From: Effrenium voratum
Lineage: Eukaryota > Sar > Dinophyceae > Suessiales > Symbiodiniaceae
NCBI GenBank assembly: GCA_963377175.1
Contig: CAUJNA010001434.1
Coordinates: 1-64,000, forward strand
Length of the DNA stretch: 64,000 nt
Direction of reading: 5' to 3'
Below the pieces are notes generated by a model. It was not told the origin of the DNA. It made no database searches and saw only the letters and a list, made by a program, of their open reading frames with translations. Below, piece after piece: positions 12,466 to 26,249 of this stretch; within the stretch, counting starts at the first letter, position 1; every line of letters begins with the position of its first letter. A program made the position numbers and the translations under genes.

Positions 12466-12469
12466 TGTG

Positions 12470-15400
12470 GTGTTCGTACAGTTGTAGCCAATAATCACAC
12501 AGGAGAAACAATTTTTGGAAGTGGCCACCTTTAGAAAGATACTAACACGATTCCCCTGTATTCGCCTTGTGCCTGTCCGGGCGCTGACAGGAAAGGGTCC
12601 AGCTCTCCGGGGGATCGTAGTGTGTTGGTCCGGATGTCATTTTGGAGGCGGCCTAAGGGCCAAGTTCTCATTTCGCCAAGTGGGCCCTTGGGATGCTGAT
12701 TGGGGGGGGGGGAGGTGTGACCCCGACACATATGAAAAGAGCAGAGATTCAAATCGCTTTTAGGTGACACCACTCCCTGTGAACCCGCCACTGCATCCAG
12801 GGTCTACATGAGTGTTTTCGTAGAACCGTTACCTCCTTTCTCTGAATGCTTCCAGCTGTAGCCCAGTTGTTCAGCACCTGCTTCTGGATCCGTTTCTACT
12901 AGATTTTACTGATCTTTGTTGGTTCCATCTGAATCTACATGTATCTGAAGTGGATGAGGCGCTGCTATCAACTTGATACGCGCCTTCCTTCCCACATGAG
13001 CAACAGCCGTATCACCTACTATAGTTGTTCCTTTGGGCGGCCCCGCCCCTTGTGGGCAAAGAGGGAACATCGTCCTCCCTGAATGAAGCACAGATTTTGG
13101 ACTTTGTTTTTCCCACCCACTAGTAAAGCTAGCGGTGGATGATGTCAATGGAGAAAACAACCCCATTCTTGGTCGGTCCAATCATCTCCAACCTAGGCTT
13201 CAAGTAATTATCATTGTCTGTTGCTCCCATGGGCCATGCTTTGTTGGTCGTGCTCAACTGTTGCCTCAATAAGTAACACAAATCATCGGGCGTGACCTGA
13301 CCTTCGCATCCCAAATCCGGTACACATGATAAACAAATAAGACCAACAAATAAAGCGGACGGAAGCAACTCTGGAACACAAGCAGCCGGACTCTAGGGAA
13401 TACAAAGCTTTGCTCCAGAAGCGGCTTCTGATCGAAGTTCTGAAGGATTATGAACACGCTGTTGAGATGAACAACATCTAGCCTGGGTTCGTTCGAGTTG
13501 AGACTGGGTCAGGCTTAGACCCGCAAAAAACTAACAACTTGTTGGGCATTGTAACCTAAGTTCGGTTCCTGATTCGTCCCAAGGACGAACCTCCTACCGA
13601 TGTCCGGTTGCAGGTCCCATCACGACTCCGACTCGTCTCTGAGCTGGACGCCGGGCACAGGCACGGAGTGGATGCCAGGCCACTGGGCCTGGGATGCACT
13701 CACCGACCCGCTGACCGAGCTGAGCTGACCTCGGTGTGGAGCTGACCTCGGTGTGGTTACGCAGCGCTTAGACTTTGGTTCCATTTGCCAAGGGTGCCAT
13801 TTTGGCATTTTGGTACAAATATGTTTGAGCCACAGCCATATGGTCCCGCTTTTGGCTGCACAGGCTCCAAGGAGTCTGGAAAGCGTCCAAAGGACTCTCC
13901 CGGTCAATAGGAACGCCGTGGTCTTTCAGCCGTCCAGCAAATGCGTGTTTGCTGCTTTTGTAAGAAATAAACTGCCTTACTGTTGAGCGGAGTCTCTGCT
14001 TGAAGCTCAGACACTTGCGATCATACCAAAGAGCAAACAAGCTGAAAAGCTAAAGCTACCAGTAGAGAGTTGATTGCTCCGGCTGGATGAAATGGAAACC
14101 ATGAGCGTGCCAACCTGGACAAACAAGTTCTGACACCATGTCCTGTGCTTCAAGCGTCCTAATAGCCTTTAGACGCTGGGCTCCACATGCACATACTGTG
14201 AAGGAGTATGGAGTATTGCTGGGACAAAGCCTGCTTCCAACACTGGGGTCGACTGAAACCTCACTTGCCCAGTGGCTTGTCCTTTGCTGAGCTCCATGAT
14301 GCCAAGAAAGACTTAGACCCAGGGGGCTTCCCTTTGGTGGGAGGCTTCCTAAAATAAGGCGAACAAATCACGGGTTGCAACTTGGGGTCCCGAACCCGCC
14401 CAACTTCGCCCGTCGCCTCTGCGTGGTTTGCAAAGCCCTTAGGTCTCCAGTCCCTCCTGCCAAAGGCGGAAGCACCCGTTTTCGACCACAACCTGTGTTT
14501 GTTGGCGCAGGAACCTAGAGCACGGCAGGGTTGGGACAACCCCCTTGTTCAAACGTGTTGCCAATCAACAACTTGTCCAGCGCTACGTAATCCGTAGGGT
14601 GCCTTGACCACAGGGCAACCCATTCAACACCATGGAGTCACTAACTTCGCACGGGAAATCCCTGGCCTTAAGACTCGCAGATTCCAGAGACATCACCTCT
14701 CCTAGAGAGGAGAGGTGATGTAACATTGTAATACTACCAATGAGGGAAACCAAAGGAGCGCTGAGAAAACCTCGGCTTGTGAGACCCAACACTGTCTACG
14801 GTTTGCTCCCATCAACATGGTCAAACCAGTTTGACAACAGTTTGGTGACCCTGAATAGGTCCCAGCGAATGGGCGATTCAATGGATTCCAGGCGGATGCT
14901 ACACACGTTCTGCAAGCGGTGTTGGACCCTGTGTCAGACCCTGCTTAGTTTCAGGGCGCCATGCATTGCTTCAAACATGGTTGATCTGAGGTGCGCCCGG
15001 GTCCTTGCCCTCTCCAGCGAGCGTGCCTCACTTGGCAATGCATGGCGGGTCAATCAAGCCAGGCCTGTGCATGTTGGCCACCTTTGAAACGCCGGAGCAT
15101 CTCACCAACGTCAAGCATCCAGCATAAAACAACGCATGGTACAAGAGGGTTTATATGAGACAGAAGAAGGCATCCTTCTCGGACATGCAAGCAGCACGGG
15201 GTGGTTCATCAGTTGTCCAGAAGGCCGTGTTTGTTTGTGTGCCCGCAAGCCGCAAGCAAACACTGCATACTGCATGTCTTCAGTCAAGCACCCTTGCAAA
15301 CCAATACGTGCAGTTTGCCTTGCCCCTGGGAAATGCTCAAAAACCCTTTGTGTGCAGGAGCTGTATGCAAGGGACCCCTTTCTCAGAATCTCCAGTGTTT

Positions 15401-15535
15401 GGCTAAGTCGCAACCACTCGCTTCTCATGTCCTGGAAACAGGGTGGATGCAAGTGGTCTATGTTTTCCAGACCCTCCGGGAAATACCGGCTGTGGATGAA
15501 CGAAATCCTGCACTGTCTGGGATGGATGAAACCCT
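12470..15535. other. No gene recognised; one small inverted-type repeat
   Basis: 13786-13840 carries a family-C related core on the minus strand ('ccattttgg...ttgagccacagccatat'). 14690-14712 is a short perfect palindrome (CACCTCTCCTAG/AGAGGAGAGGTG). A possible A-box-like stretch at 12857-12868 has no convincing B box. No exon stands out. Confidence 0.45.
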
Positions 15536-15539
15536 GTAA

Positions 15540-15675
15540 ACAAGGGGCACTGGGCTGTCCTCAAATCCCCTGCTAAAGTTTAGCTTTTGGTGGGTGAAAC
15601 AGAACCCCCCACTACACCAACTAAACCCTAAAAATGTAAGGAGCCGGGCGGCTGGAACCACTAAAGCGGTGGAAG
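15540..15675. repeat. Dispersed repeat family D, copy 2
   Basis: Same order of blocks as 12305-12465, in the same orientation 3.2 kb away. Ends with 'ggctggaaccactaaagcggtgg'. Confidence 0.65.
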
Positions 15676-15679
15676 GCCT

Positions 15680-17149
15680 ATCAACTGGTGCAGGATTTCG
15701 GCCATGAATGTCCCAATGCAAACCCCCCCTGCACCCGGCACGCCTTTTGCCCAGAGCCTGGGGCCGAAGGTGTCGCCCGTTCTCTCTGAATAAACTTGAG
15801 GCAAGTAGCAGAAAACAGCCGCGTTGACATCCAAAAACAAGACATGTGGACAAACAAAGCAAACAACTAGTTGATAGAAATGGCCCTCTATAGAAACAGA
15901 TCGACTCTCAACAATCCATGGCGGACATGTGACAGGAGAACTCATTTAAGATTATTTCTTCTCTTCTAAAACACTCCTGCGCACTTCCCTCCTCTTTTCT
16001 GGGACAACTCCGCCAGCAGGTGTTGCGGAGGTGATTGCAACATGTACTTGATGGAAGAGCGAGCCTGCTCTCAGCCGTGGTGCCGCGTGTTTGTCCCTTG
16101 AATGACTTGAATGGCCGGTATTAAAGTGGCCTACCCAGCATGTAAATGATTGTCAAGGCGGCCGCACCCCATTTATGGCTGGGATCGTCCCTTTCGAACC
16201 TTGATCTACCCGAATCGGTTTTGAGCACGTGGCTCACATGATTCTGGGCTTCAATGAGGCGGCAAACGGAAAGCCAACGCCTGGCCTCTCCCATGATGCT
16301 TTCATGTTGCCGTTTCTCTGCACAATGGTGTATGTGTACGTATATATATATATATATGTAGCACAGAATGCAAACAAAAACCACGACTTTTCTGTTCAAA
16401 GAGCAACCATTCCATCGACTCACAGCAACCATGGCTTGCCAATATACGATCCGTGTAGATCAATAAGGTCATCAACATATGTAAATCAATCTCGGGGAAT
16501 ATTCCCTCTGTCTTTTCCCCCTCCCCTGCAAACGGAGTTCAGATTGTGGCCCATCTTCAGTGAACATGTAACATCAAAATACAAGCTATGTCAGCTCCCC
16601 AAAATGGGAGGTGTCCTCTTTCACCACAAAACACTACCCCAACAAAGGGTGCCAACTCGCAGAAGGGCACGCCCAATTGGAGGGCACATTCTGCGAGTGC
16701 CCGACACCTTGACCTTTGGTTCCAAGATTTCGATGCTCGCTCCACCATATCTAGGTCCTCCAGTAGAGAGGTTAGAATAAGGGTACCAGGTTACCAACTT
16801 GTTTCTGTAGTCTATTTTAGTAGGGGAACCCTCCCAACCAAAAAAAGGGATTCAACAAGGGCACCTAGCTGGGGCACCTAGCTATGCTTTTCCTTAGGTC
16901 GAGCCCGACCGGTTGCTAGGGCCGGCGGCGGGCGAAGCGGGCGAAGCTCGGGGAAGCCTCCTGCCTGGCAGCGGCTGGTGGAAACCGAAGACGGCTGACT
17001 GAGAGGACACAAAAGCGACCTAAGGTGTTTTCACAATGTGAGATGCAAAGGTGAACTGGGTGTCTGAACTGACGAACGTATCGAACACCTATGTATATAT
17101 ATATATGGGTTTGTATTTTTTTAGGGTGGCCGGGCAGGAAGGTTTGAGT

Positions 17150-17150
<1 letters not shown>
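15680..17150. other. Non-coding spacer with repeats
   Basis: 16168-16240 is a relative of the 2503-2637 MITE interior. 16340-16358 is a TA dinucleotide run. 16755-16866 is family B copy 1: CCTCCAGTAGAGAGGTTAGA, GTAGTCTATTTTAGTAGGGG, ACCCTCCC, then an A-rich tract and GGGCACCTA. No gene is supported. Confidence 0.6.
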
Positions 17151-18470
<1,320 letters not shown>

Positions 18471-18474
18471 CCAC

Positions 18475-20955
18475 CTTCTGCCTTTTGAAGCAACTCAACA
18501 CACCAAAAAAAGACAAACCCATATATATATATATATATATGTATGGTCACCCCTTCTGCTGGTGTCAATTTTAATAGGGGACCCTGTGGTGGACATCGTG
18601 TTGATTGGGATTCATGTCCATCAACCATTCTGCAGGTTGTTTCCTATCAAGGTTCATAGCCATATCAATATCATGCTTACAAATGTACTTTTACATATTC
18701 GAGCCCTGGCTTATGAATCTGCTGCCCTAGTAAGACGTAGATAACAACATCGGACGCCTGGATGGGCTTGCTGTCAGCACATTTGGGGGCCTAATCATCA
18801 TTAGGTAAGGCTTGGGTATGTGTCATAGGGCAACAACCCCTATGGCTGACTTTCCTTTTGGTTCCCTTTGAACCAACCTGAAACGGGTTCCCCTCAAAAG
18901 AAACAGAATCATATGAAACCAACTTTCCCTGGCCGCATAAGTGACTTGCGCATAGAAAATTAAATGACCTGAGGAGCAATGACATCGATCATTTCCCGGT
19001 ACACAAAAGGACATGTCCCTTAGCAAATCGTTCATTATTGCCACTGCCACATGAAAACTCATGGAACTGCAGCAAAGGGCCCGCCTGCAGAGATGTCTCT
19101 ACAAGAATGTGTTTTCAGGGTTTAACGTGATCTTTTCAAGGGCGCTAGCCGATCAAACCAACCTGGGTGGCACGTTGACGCGAAATCCAACCGGGACATT
19201 GTGCGTCCCAGGAGCCAATCGACTGCGCTGAAGGTCGAATACTCGGCCTGGCACCGCCGTGAATTGGAGTCACCCAAACATATGACTCATGATGCGGAAT
19301 CTGCAACCATCCTTACGGTCGAATTCTTGAAGACTGCTGTTAGCACATATGCATGGTTGATGGGTCAGGATTAGTAACACTTTCAGCTGAGGTTCAGCTG
19401 ATTCTACATTGTGAGTTCATGCCAAAGTGTGTGCTTGCCTATTCCCAATCAACTCTGATCAGCCCTGACATGCCTAAATGGGTTGATCTTGACCCCGAAC
19501 CATGCAAATCACCACGCCCAACATGTGTGCCGCGACTGTCTCACCAAAACACACAGATCGCATTTCCCAACACGAAACTTGCAGGGAGACCTTTGAAAAT
19601 CCTGTTTTCTTCTTGATGAGATCTTCTGCTAAGGGAAACATATATGTTCCAGTCCCCAAGCCACCAACCCCCACCCCCCAAGGGTAGGGTCCCCCCCCCG
19701 CCCGCCCAACCACGGATGCCCACACCCCGCTGCTACAGTCCCCAGACCCCCTGTTTGAGCCCCTCAACTCGCACCCTACACCAACCCTAAATCAACCTTG
19801 AACCAACCCTAAAAAAACCCAAACCAACCCAACACCCACCTAAACCCACTTTAAACCAACCAACCCTAATCAAGCCCAAACCACACCCCAACCACCCACC
19901 CAACCAGAGGGGCGGAGGGGGGAGGGGGAGGGGGGGGGTCCACGGCCTAGAACATATATACACCCCCAAAACCATTCTCGAGGGCAACCTTGGGGAAATT
20001 CCAGACAACCCCTGGTACAATGGTCTACCTGCTATGTGGGACAGGTCGGAAGCCACAAAAACCTTCACCAACACAACCAGCAAAACTAAAACAAGAACAC
20101 TTCTCAACCAAAACAACCAAAAAGAACAACTCCTTATTGACAATGTCATAAAATAATGCAAAAAGCCAAGGAGCAAGGCTCGTCTTTCTACCGACTTGCG
20201 ATGTGGCCCTTACGAGGCTCGGGGCCCTGATTGGGCCTCAGCCTCGCCCGGGGAGTTGGTGAAGTCCGAGGTGAGGCCTCGCGGGAAGCCGACGGTCGGG
20301 GATCTCTGCGTTTCCCAGCCCCAGGTCTCAGGGGGGGCCTCACCTCTTTTGGGTTTTGGGGGGTGGTGCTAAACACAGGGCACCGGGTACCGAATTTAGA
20401 AAACACCCAGATCACCACACGTGAGGTGAGATCTGCTGCAATGACATTCGATTTAGGCGAAAGTTGGGTACAAAGGACTATTCACAGGATTCACCACCCC
20501 CTCCCCTATCCCCACTCCTCCTCCCCCTGTTCCCCAAAACAGACCTAGCCGCTCCAGCCTAGTGGCTTCTCGAAGGCTATGCGAACATCGACCCACAAAT
20601 TGAACCTGCCACTTCTCTGGTAGATGGTTGGCCCGCGATAATGCCTGACTGAGAATGTGCAAGTTGGGCGGGTGAGCGAGCGGGTGGATAGGTGTTCATT
20701 GGGTGCCTGGAAGAACAGAATCACCTATCCGTGATGCTCAAAATGGATCATGGTACTTGTTCTGACATCTTGAGGAACCCATGGTTGCGTTGTCAGCATC
20801 TTAGAGCTGTTTGAGGATTTTTGCAGGGAAGCAGGTCAGTGTGACAGGCTAATGAGAAAAGCCAGGCCAACCACGCCTGCGGAAGAAAAGCTGGTCGATG
20901 CATCGGCAAGCCTGAGCTGCATGTTGTTTCATCCGATAGTGTGTTTCTCGGTTTG
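18475..20955. other. No gene recognised; C-rich and CCAACCC-rich stretch
   Basis: 18520-18545 is a TA run. 19670-19900 is C-rich with irregular 'aaccaaccct' units. 19905-19940 is G-rich. 20225-20345 is GC-rich and open in several frames but without a clear splice frame. Nothing is assignable. Confidence 0.5.
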
Positions 20956-20989
20956 ATGGGTGTGTGTTGTTTTGATATGCGTACAAAAT

Positions 20990-21205
20990 TCATGGTTTTA
21001 TAAATGTTGCGCTGGTATATTCACTAAAGTTCCAGGTGAAGCTCAAAAATATATGAAAGTGGCCAACAAAGAAGGTCCATCAGTTGGAGCTTTACTTGGT
21101 ACATTAGTTGGTGCAGGTGTTGGATCATTAGTAGGTACTGGAGTAGGTGCATTAGTAGGATTAGGTCGTGTTCTGTTGGCTATTGCGTGTGTGCCTGCTT
21201 CTTGA
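20990..21205 (+). CDS. Short glycine-zipper membrane-type ORF with AT-ending codons
   Basis: The open frame from about 20990 to the stop at 21205 encodes KVPGEAQKYMKVANKEGPSV followed by a GALLGTLVGAG...VGSLVGTGVGALVGLG segment, a glycine-zipper hydrophobic helix pair. About 28 consecutive codons there end in A or T, the opposite of the GC3-rich kinesin exons. An ATG at 20960 is in frame, but the first residues look less convincing. The composition suggests foreign (viral or mobile) origin, like the AT-rich island at 28.84 kb. A degenerate GGT/GGA-TTA repeat is the alternative. Function unknown. Confidence 0.45.
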   Translation, partial: SWFYKCCAGIFTKVPGEAQKYMKVANKEGPSVGALLGTLVGAGVGSLVGTGVGALVGLGRVLLAIACVPAS

Positions 21206-21209
21206 GCTC

Positions 21210-23340
21210 TGGTTTGACAATGACAATTGTTGTAACTTGCTGGTTTGCTCGACTGCTCGTTTAAATTGGCCAACGCGGAAACTAGCCGTTCCGTTCAAAA
21301 AAGCCCAGGCTGGAGACCCACTGGCCCGCGGGAACAACTAGAAACAAATCATCAATCACACAACATATGAAAGCTCATGACTTGATCAAAAGATCAAAAG
21401 GGCACCATATGTCACTTAAAGATCAACCGTATCAAAAAAAAAGAGGACACAGCCACACCCAAAAAAGTACACGCAGAACGAGAATAAGCACGTCACAAAC
21501 GGATATCCAGTACAAGGGTGCGGTGTAAGCTGGTCAGGGGTACCTTGGTATCCCTCCGCTAAATTTCCTCAAATGCCTTTTAGCTTTAGTGTCAATAACG
21601 TCTTGGGGCGAATCCCCCTGGCAAATATGGAATATGATGAATATACCTTCGCACAACAGTGTTTCTTTGAAAGCAAATGCCGTGGCACCTCCGGACCGCA
21701 GTTGACCTCGAGAAAGTGATTTGGCATTGGGGGTGTCAAAAGGACCGACCATTGGCATATTTTTAAGAAACAAACAAAAACAATGGGTTTCATGCAAAAC
21801 CCAATGGCTGCATCTGAGATGCTGGTCGCTGGGCGACATCTCTTTGGCCTGGCGATCTATCTGAGTTGGGTATGGGTTTGGAGATATGGGCTTTGGTTTA
21901 AACACCGCCAATGTAAGTTTGCAAGGCAGGACATACCCTGGATAGTAGTGGTAAGCTTCATGCTTCCAAAATCCACAGAATTTGGTGGAACGGCTGATCC
22001 CAAGTATTTAGGCAACAAGGAAAACCGCAGCTGTTGCCATAATTGTTGAGTGGTTGACTTGCAACATTCAGGGGATCCGTGTAAAGCCTGCACATTCACC
22101 TGCAGGCCCCAAAGAAAAGGGTCCCCAAAGAGCAGCTTCCGCTCGCACTCACGGTTCCTTTCTTGGGAAACCACCTGGTTTCAGAAGATGCTTGCCTTTT
22201 CACCCAGATTCCCCACACTTCCTCCCATTTCTGGCTCCCAAAGCGAGTTGACCGGGTCTTTCAGGTAGTCAAGGTCTCAAAAGCAAACTGTGTATTCCCA
22301 GGTTCTATGGGCAGGTGAGCCCCCACTACAGCACTTCCAACTTCTAACAGACTCCCAAACCGGAACACCTTAGGTCGCCATGATTGCCAAGAGGTCGCAA
22401 AGCCTGAGGCTAGCATGTCGATGTCTTTCTTCATAAATCGGGGCCCCCGAAAAAGGTGGCTTTCCTTTTGCTTTCCAAAACCGGGTACCGCAAAACCGCC
22501 AATTCGCCTGACGCCCACGGATGCCAGGAGAATCTCCTGTTGAAAGCAAGCGGGGCATCAACAACATCGCTCAAAAGCAGAGGGATCCCGCCCAAATGGA
22601 TTCAAAAGCTTCCTTCAGAAAACATCATATCTTCACCCAAATGGTAGGTTTTTGCAGGTGCTGTCGTCAGCAATGGTCTTTGCAGGTGATGTCATCAGAA
22701 ACTATGATCACTTGTCATCCTTGTGGGAGATGTACACACCGTTCCTTGAGACTTCATCCAGCAAAGGGGGGCTTGATGTTTTGGAGACAGGGCCAACCTG
22801 TTTCAATTCATGCGTCAATACAATTAGTCAGCTGAAAAGTTCAAACAGCTCAGTAAAATTGTAGCTGTAGACACTGTAGACCTGTCAGGATTGAAAGTAT
22901 GCTGGAAACTAGATCAACAAGAAACACTGTGAGTCTAGAAATTAGATGTCGATGTGTCTCAAAACAATAGGGGGCTAAAAATGGTTGATTTTCCTCTTGG
23001 TCTCCCTTTACCGACCAACCCCAAGGAGGTTTCCTCAAAACCGACACGCCCGTTCAAATCTGCCCTGTATCCGCCGAAACGCACCATCTCGAGTTCAATT
23101 TCGAGGACACGTTCAATCAAACAAAAACCGAGCAATAAACTAACCTGATCAAATGATTTTCCGAGCTGAGTACTGGCTTATATATCCCGGCAACGTGTTT
23201 ACATCATGCAAACTCAAGTCCAACCACTTCGGTCAGGATCCCTGAGCAAAGAGGGCACATGGCCCACACACTGTCTGTCCTCGAGAGCAAGCTGAGACCG
23301 CTTGCCTGAGCCAGAGTCCATAAACAGTAATCAACATATA
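21210..23340. other. No gene recognised
   Basis: Mixed-composition sequence with only short open frames on both strands. No family motif and no GC-donor exon was recognised. Confidence 0.45.
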
Positions 23341-23345
23341 GTTAG

Positions 23346-23590
23346 ACTAGGCCTTGCCCCTCCGCATATTGCCATCCAGCCATTGGGTGCCCCCCACACT
23401 TTTTGGCACAATGCAAATACGCCCACCAAAACGACCCTATTTTCACCCAATTGTCTCTCCCCGAAAAGTGGTTAACCAACGGAGACAGGAAACCATAAGG
23501 GCTAACTCAAATCATGTCAACAATCCCAGTAAATATGGATGGCAATATGCGGATGGGCAAGGCTTAGGTAGATAGTCACCACCACAGCTT
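23346..23590 (+). mobile_element. ~220-bp MITE, copy 1
   Basis: Left end GGCCTTGCCCCTCCGCATAT and right end ATATGCGGATGGGCAAGGC are inverted repeats extending about 29 bases (to GCCATCC). The whole element is found inverted at 31940-32200, with similarity continuing past the inverted repeat to 'tcaccaccacagct'. The 73-residue frame inside is shared with the other copy only because the DNA is shared. Confidence 0.85.
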
Positions 23591-23594
23591 ATGT

Positions 23595-24120
23595 ACTAAA
23601 AGTATACTATAATCACAACACAAACAAATCAAACATGTTGAAATTATAGCAAAACCATAATCAATTTAAATATTACACCAGCCTCGACCCCAAACAGCAA
23701 AAAAAACATGACCAGTCTGCATAGCCCAAAAAAAGGCTTGTACCCTTGATGTAAGGTGCGAACTTGTGTAGCTTATGTGAGCAACACATAATTAATTACA
23801 ATCAGTCCATGTATGTCCCTGCAGGAAGTTCCTTTTTTTGGGATGAGGACACATCGGGTCCATTCATCTCCTTTACGCCGGGTAGTTCATCGACCTTCGA
23901 GGGGAAAAATCCATGTCAATGCCATGTTCGAGAGTGAAGGCCCCGGGGATTCGGGGTGAATCAACCTAACACCTGGCATTAATCAAAGGAAGTTTCGAAG
24001 GAACTTTCGTAGTACGGACACTCAATGCACTTTTCCATCACCGCAGAATTTGGTGGCCGTCTCGCTACTCTGCTGAAACTTGCGCATCAGTCTCAGCAGC
24101 CTGCGGCCGAGACTGGACAC
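23595..24120. other. No gene recognised
   Basis: 23600-23720 is moderately AT-rich without open frames. The rest has no assignable feature. Confidence 0.4.
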
Positions 24121-24123
24121 ATG

Positions 24124-24613
24124 TCACTTCTGGTTGCTATCTTCTTCTCGAGCTCGGCTAAAGGTCTTGCCACAAGCAAAGCAAGAAAGCACTTGCATAA
24201 ACTTGCAGACTGCGCCCTGTAGCGTTACGGCCGGGACATCCTCGCCTAGCAACGCAGACACACGCCGCGCCAAATTGGCAAGCGTCAGCAAACGTGCCGG
24301 TTTGGCGCGCACCTCTGTCACCCGGCGCAGCTCCAGAAAATCCTCAGTGTTTGAGCCGGCAGTAGCTTGGTCATCCAGAGTCTTCATCTCTGTCGTGCCC
24401 AGCGCGCCGCATGCTCCCAAGATGGCTTTGCTCCATGCGCCCAACGCCGCTCCATTCCGGAACAAGCTTGGCTTTGCATGTCTGCACGCCGCTGGCAACA
24501 ATGTCTGGGCCTCGCGTTCACTCAGCTCCAGCAGCACAGTAATCAACTGGCCGGGCTCATGAACTCTCTCCAAGTTGTCAAGGTCAGCGAAGTAGGTTGC
24601 CAGGAAAACGCTC
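24124..24613 (-). CDS. Exon of unknown, probably helical protein
   Basis: A minus-strand open frame of about 160 codons with balanced amino-acid use and frequent Leu/Ala helices (for example LARRVSALLGEDVPAVTLQG and LLTLANLARR). Codons look host-like. A possible AG|G acceptor lies at 24613, after which the frame reads SVFLATYFADLDNLERVHEP. The stop is at 24124, but a donor may lie earlier. It may form one gene with the frames at 24973-25206 and 25170-25410. Helical-repeat organellar RNA-binding proteins look like this, but no motif confirms it. Confidence 0.55.
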
Positions 24614-24972
24614 CTATGCATCAACCAAGTTTTTCGAGGAGAGCTCGACAAGCGCAGGGACGATGCGAACAACTCTTACAAGCTAATGGTTTGGTTGGGG
24701 ACCCGACTCACACAGGCTTTACGTCCAGGACCATTCTTTCTGGAAACCGGTCAGAAAATACCTTGGAGCTCGGACCCCCCGTTACGATGCAACAAGAAGA
24801 TAAGCACGCCTGCTTGACTGTGTGTTCGCTCGTCCCTCTCTGCGATAGCACAAGATCTCCAAGAGCAAGTAACCAGGAAACCACCAAGCCACTCTGCGAT
24901 TGGCGAAACGGCTCTTGTTGATGGCCCCAAAAAAGAAACCATCAAACACGGCGGCGGTGTTAGCAACTCTTA

Positions 24973-25206
24973 TTATAGACTATACAGCCACCGAACATGT
25001 GTCGAAACATGGCCATGACCGTGTGTCCTTGTTGCAATCGCCACATTGAGCACCAGAGCCGCCATTCCGTAATGTTGCTGGGCAGTTCGAAACGCACGCA
25101 GAGTGTCCAGCACCGAAACCTTTTGCTTGAAGGGGTCGGAATCGATGTAGTGGAGGCGAAGCTGTGTCGTCAAAGAAGAAATGGATGGACCATGTGTCTG
25201 TAGCAT
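24973..25206 (-). CDS. Probable exon of the same unknown gene
   Basis: The minus-strand frame includes QLRLHYIDSDPFKQKVSVLD followed by TLRAFRTAQQHYGMAALVLN, with amphipathic helical character and sensible codon use. It ends in a stop shortly after VSTHVRWLYSL, so the real exon probably ends earlier at a donor. Upstream on the same strand the frame at 25170-25410 continues the pattern. Confidence 0.45.
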   Translation of the reverse strand: MLQTHGPSISSLTTQLRLHYIDSDPFKQKVSVLDTLRAFRTAQQHYGMAALVLNVAIATRTHGHGHVSTHVRWLYSL

Positions 25207-25410
25207 GTGTTGGTCTTGATGCTATCAGCACATCCCTCCAGCTTGGTTTCCCGACAAGCCACGTATGCTGCGAGCAAGTAAATCAGAATCTCGCCCGGAG
25301 CTGCCAAATTCAAGTCGAGATCTCGGAAAAGAACGTTGATTGCAAGAATGAAATGGAATTGCTCGGATTTCCAAAAATACCCACTGCGGGAGGCTAGCAC
25401 AAGGGTAATG
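25170..25410 (-). CDS. Probable exon of the same unknown gene
   Basis: The minus-strand frame contains HFILAINVLFRDLDLNLAAP and GEILIYLLAAYVACRETKLE, again Leu/Ala-rich helices. It overlaps the neighbouring frame at 25170-25206, so the true junction lies between them. The competing minus frame here is Ser/Arg-rich and less convincing. Confidence 0.4.
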
Positions 25411-25799
25411 CAATACAGCTCACGTTGACCCCTTTGGTGTTCCATGGGTCCATGGGTCCGCTGAGAAATCTGTTTTCAACCCTTCTGTCAGGAGGCAACG
25501 AGATATGTCAAAGCTCCGACCTTCCCATCACAAAAATGTAAAACGCTTCAGCAAAATGCGTTTGTCAGTGGGACTGGATTACATAGGTTGCAATGAGGAC
25601 AAAGCGTCGCAGGACCTGCGAAAGACTGGACATGATTTTGGCCGGGCCACATGGCTATCCAACTGAGAGGGTGCTAAATACTGGCAACAAGATAGGAGGC
25701 AAGGCTTGCAACAGCACAGCCAACAAGAAAGGGTGCTCGAACTACAGTGATGCTACCAAGAGGAGACTAGAAGATGGGTGGCCCGAAAGCATGAGCAGC

Positions 25800-26215
25800 G
25801 CACGGCGCCAAGTAATCCTAGCAAGTTCTCTGCGCAAGTTCCTCTGAGCAAGTTGTTGGCGCGAGTTCCTTTGAGCAAGTTCTCCAAGCAAGTTCTTGGC
25901 ACAAATTATTTGAGCAAGTTCTCTCAGCAAGTTTCTCTGAACAAGTTTCAATGACAAGCTCTCTGCGCGCAGCGCTTGCCGCTGCAACTTCTAGCGCCAC
26001 TTGCTGGTGCTACTTGCTAGTGCCACTGGCTAGCGCTACTGGCTCGTGCACGTCGCTAGCGCTATCTTGCTCGTGCTACTGGCTTGCGCCATTTTGCTAG
26101 TGGCATTTTGCCCGTGCAACTCGCTAGTGCTATCGCTAGTGCTACTTGCTAACGCAACTTGCTTGTGCAACTTGCTGGGGTTATGCGCTGGAGGTCTTTC
26201 CTGCAGCGCCGCTTC
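25800..26215. repeat. Degenerate ~20-bp minisatellites
   Basis: 25810-25960 repeats 'gcaagttctctgagcaagtt' type units. 25980-26190 repeats 'gctagtgctacttgctagcg' type units. Non-coding. Confidence 0.85.
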
Positions 26216-26249
26216 ATACGATTTTGGCTAAGACGGTGGCTGACCCGCA

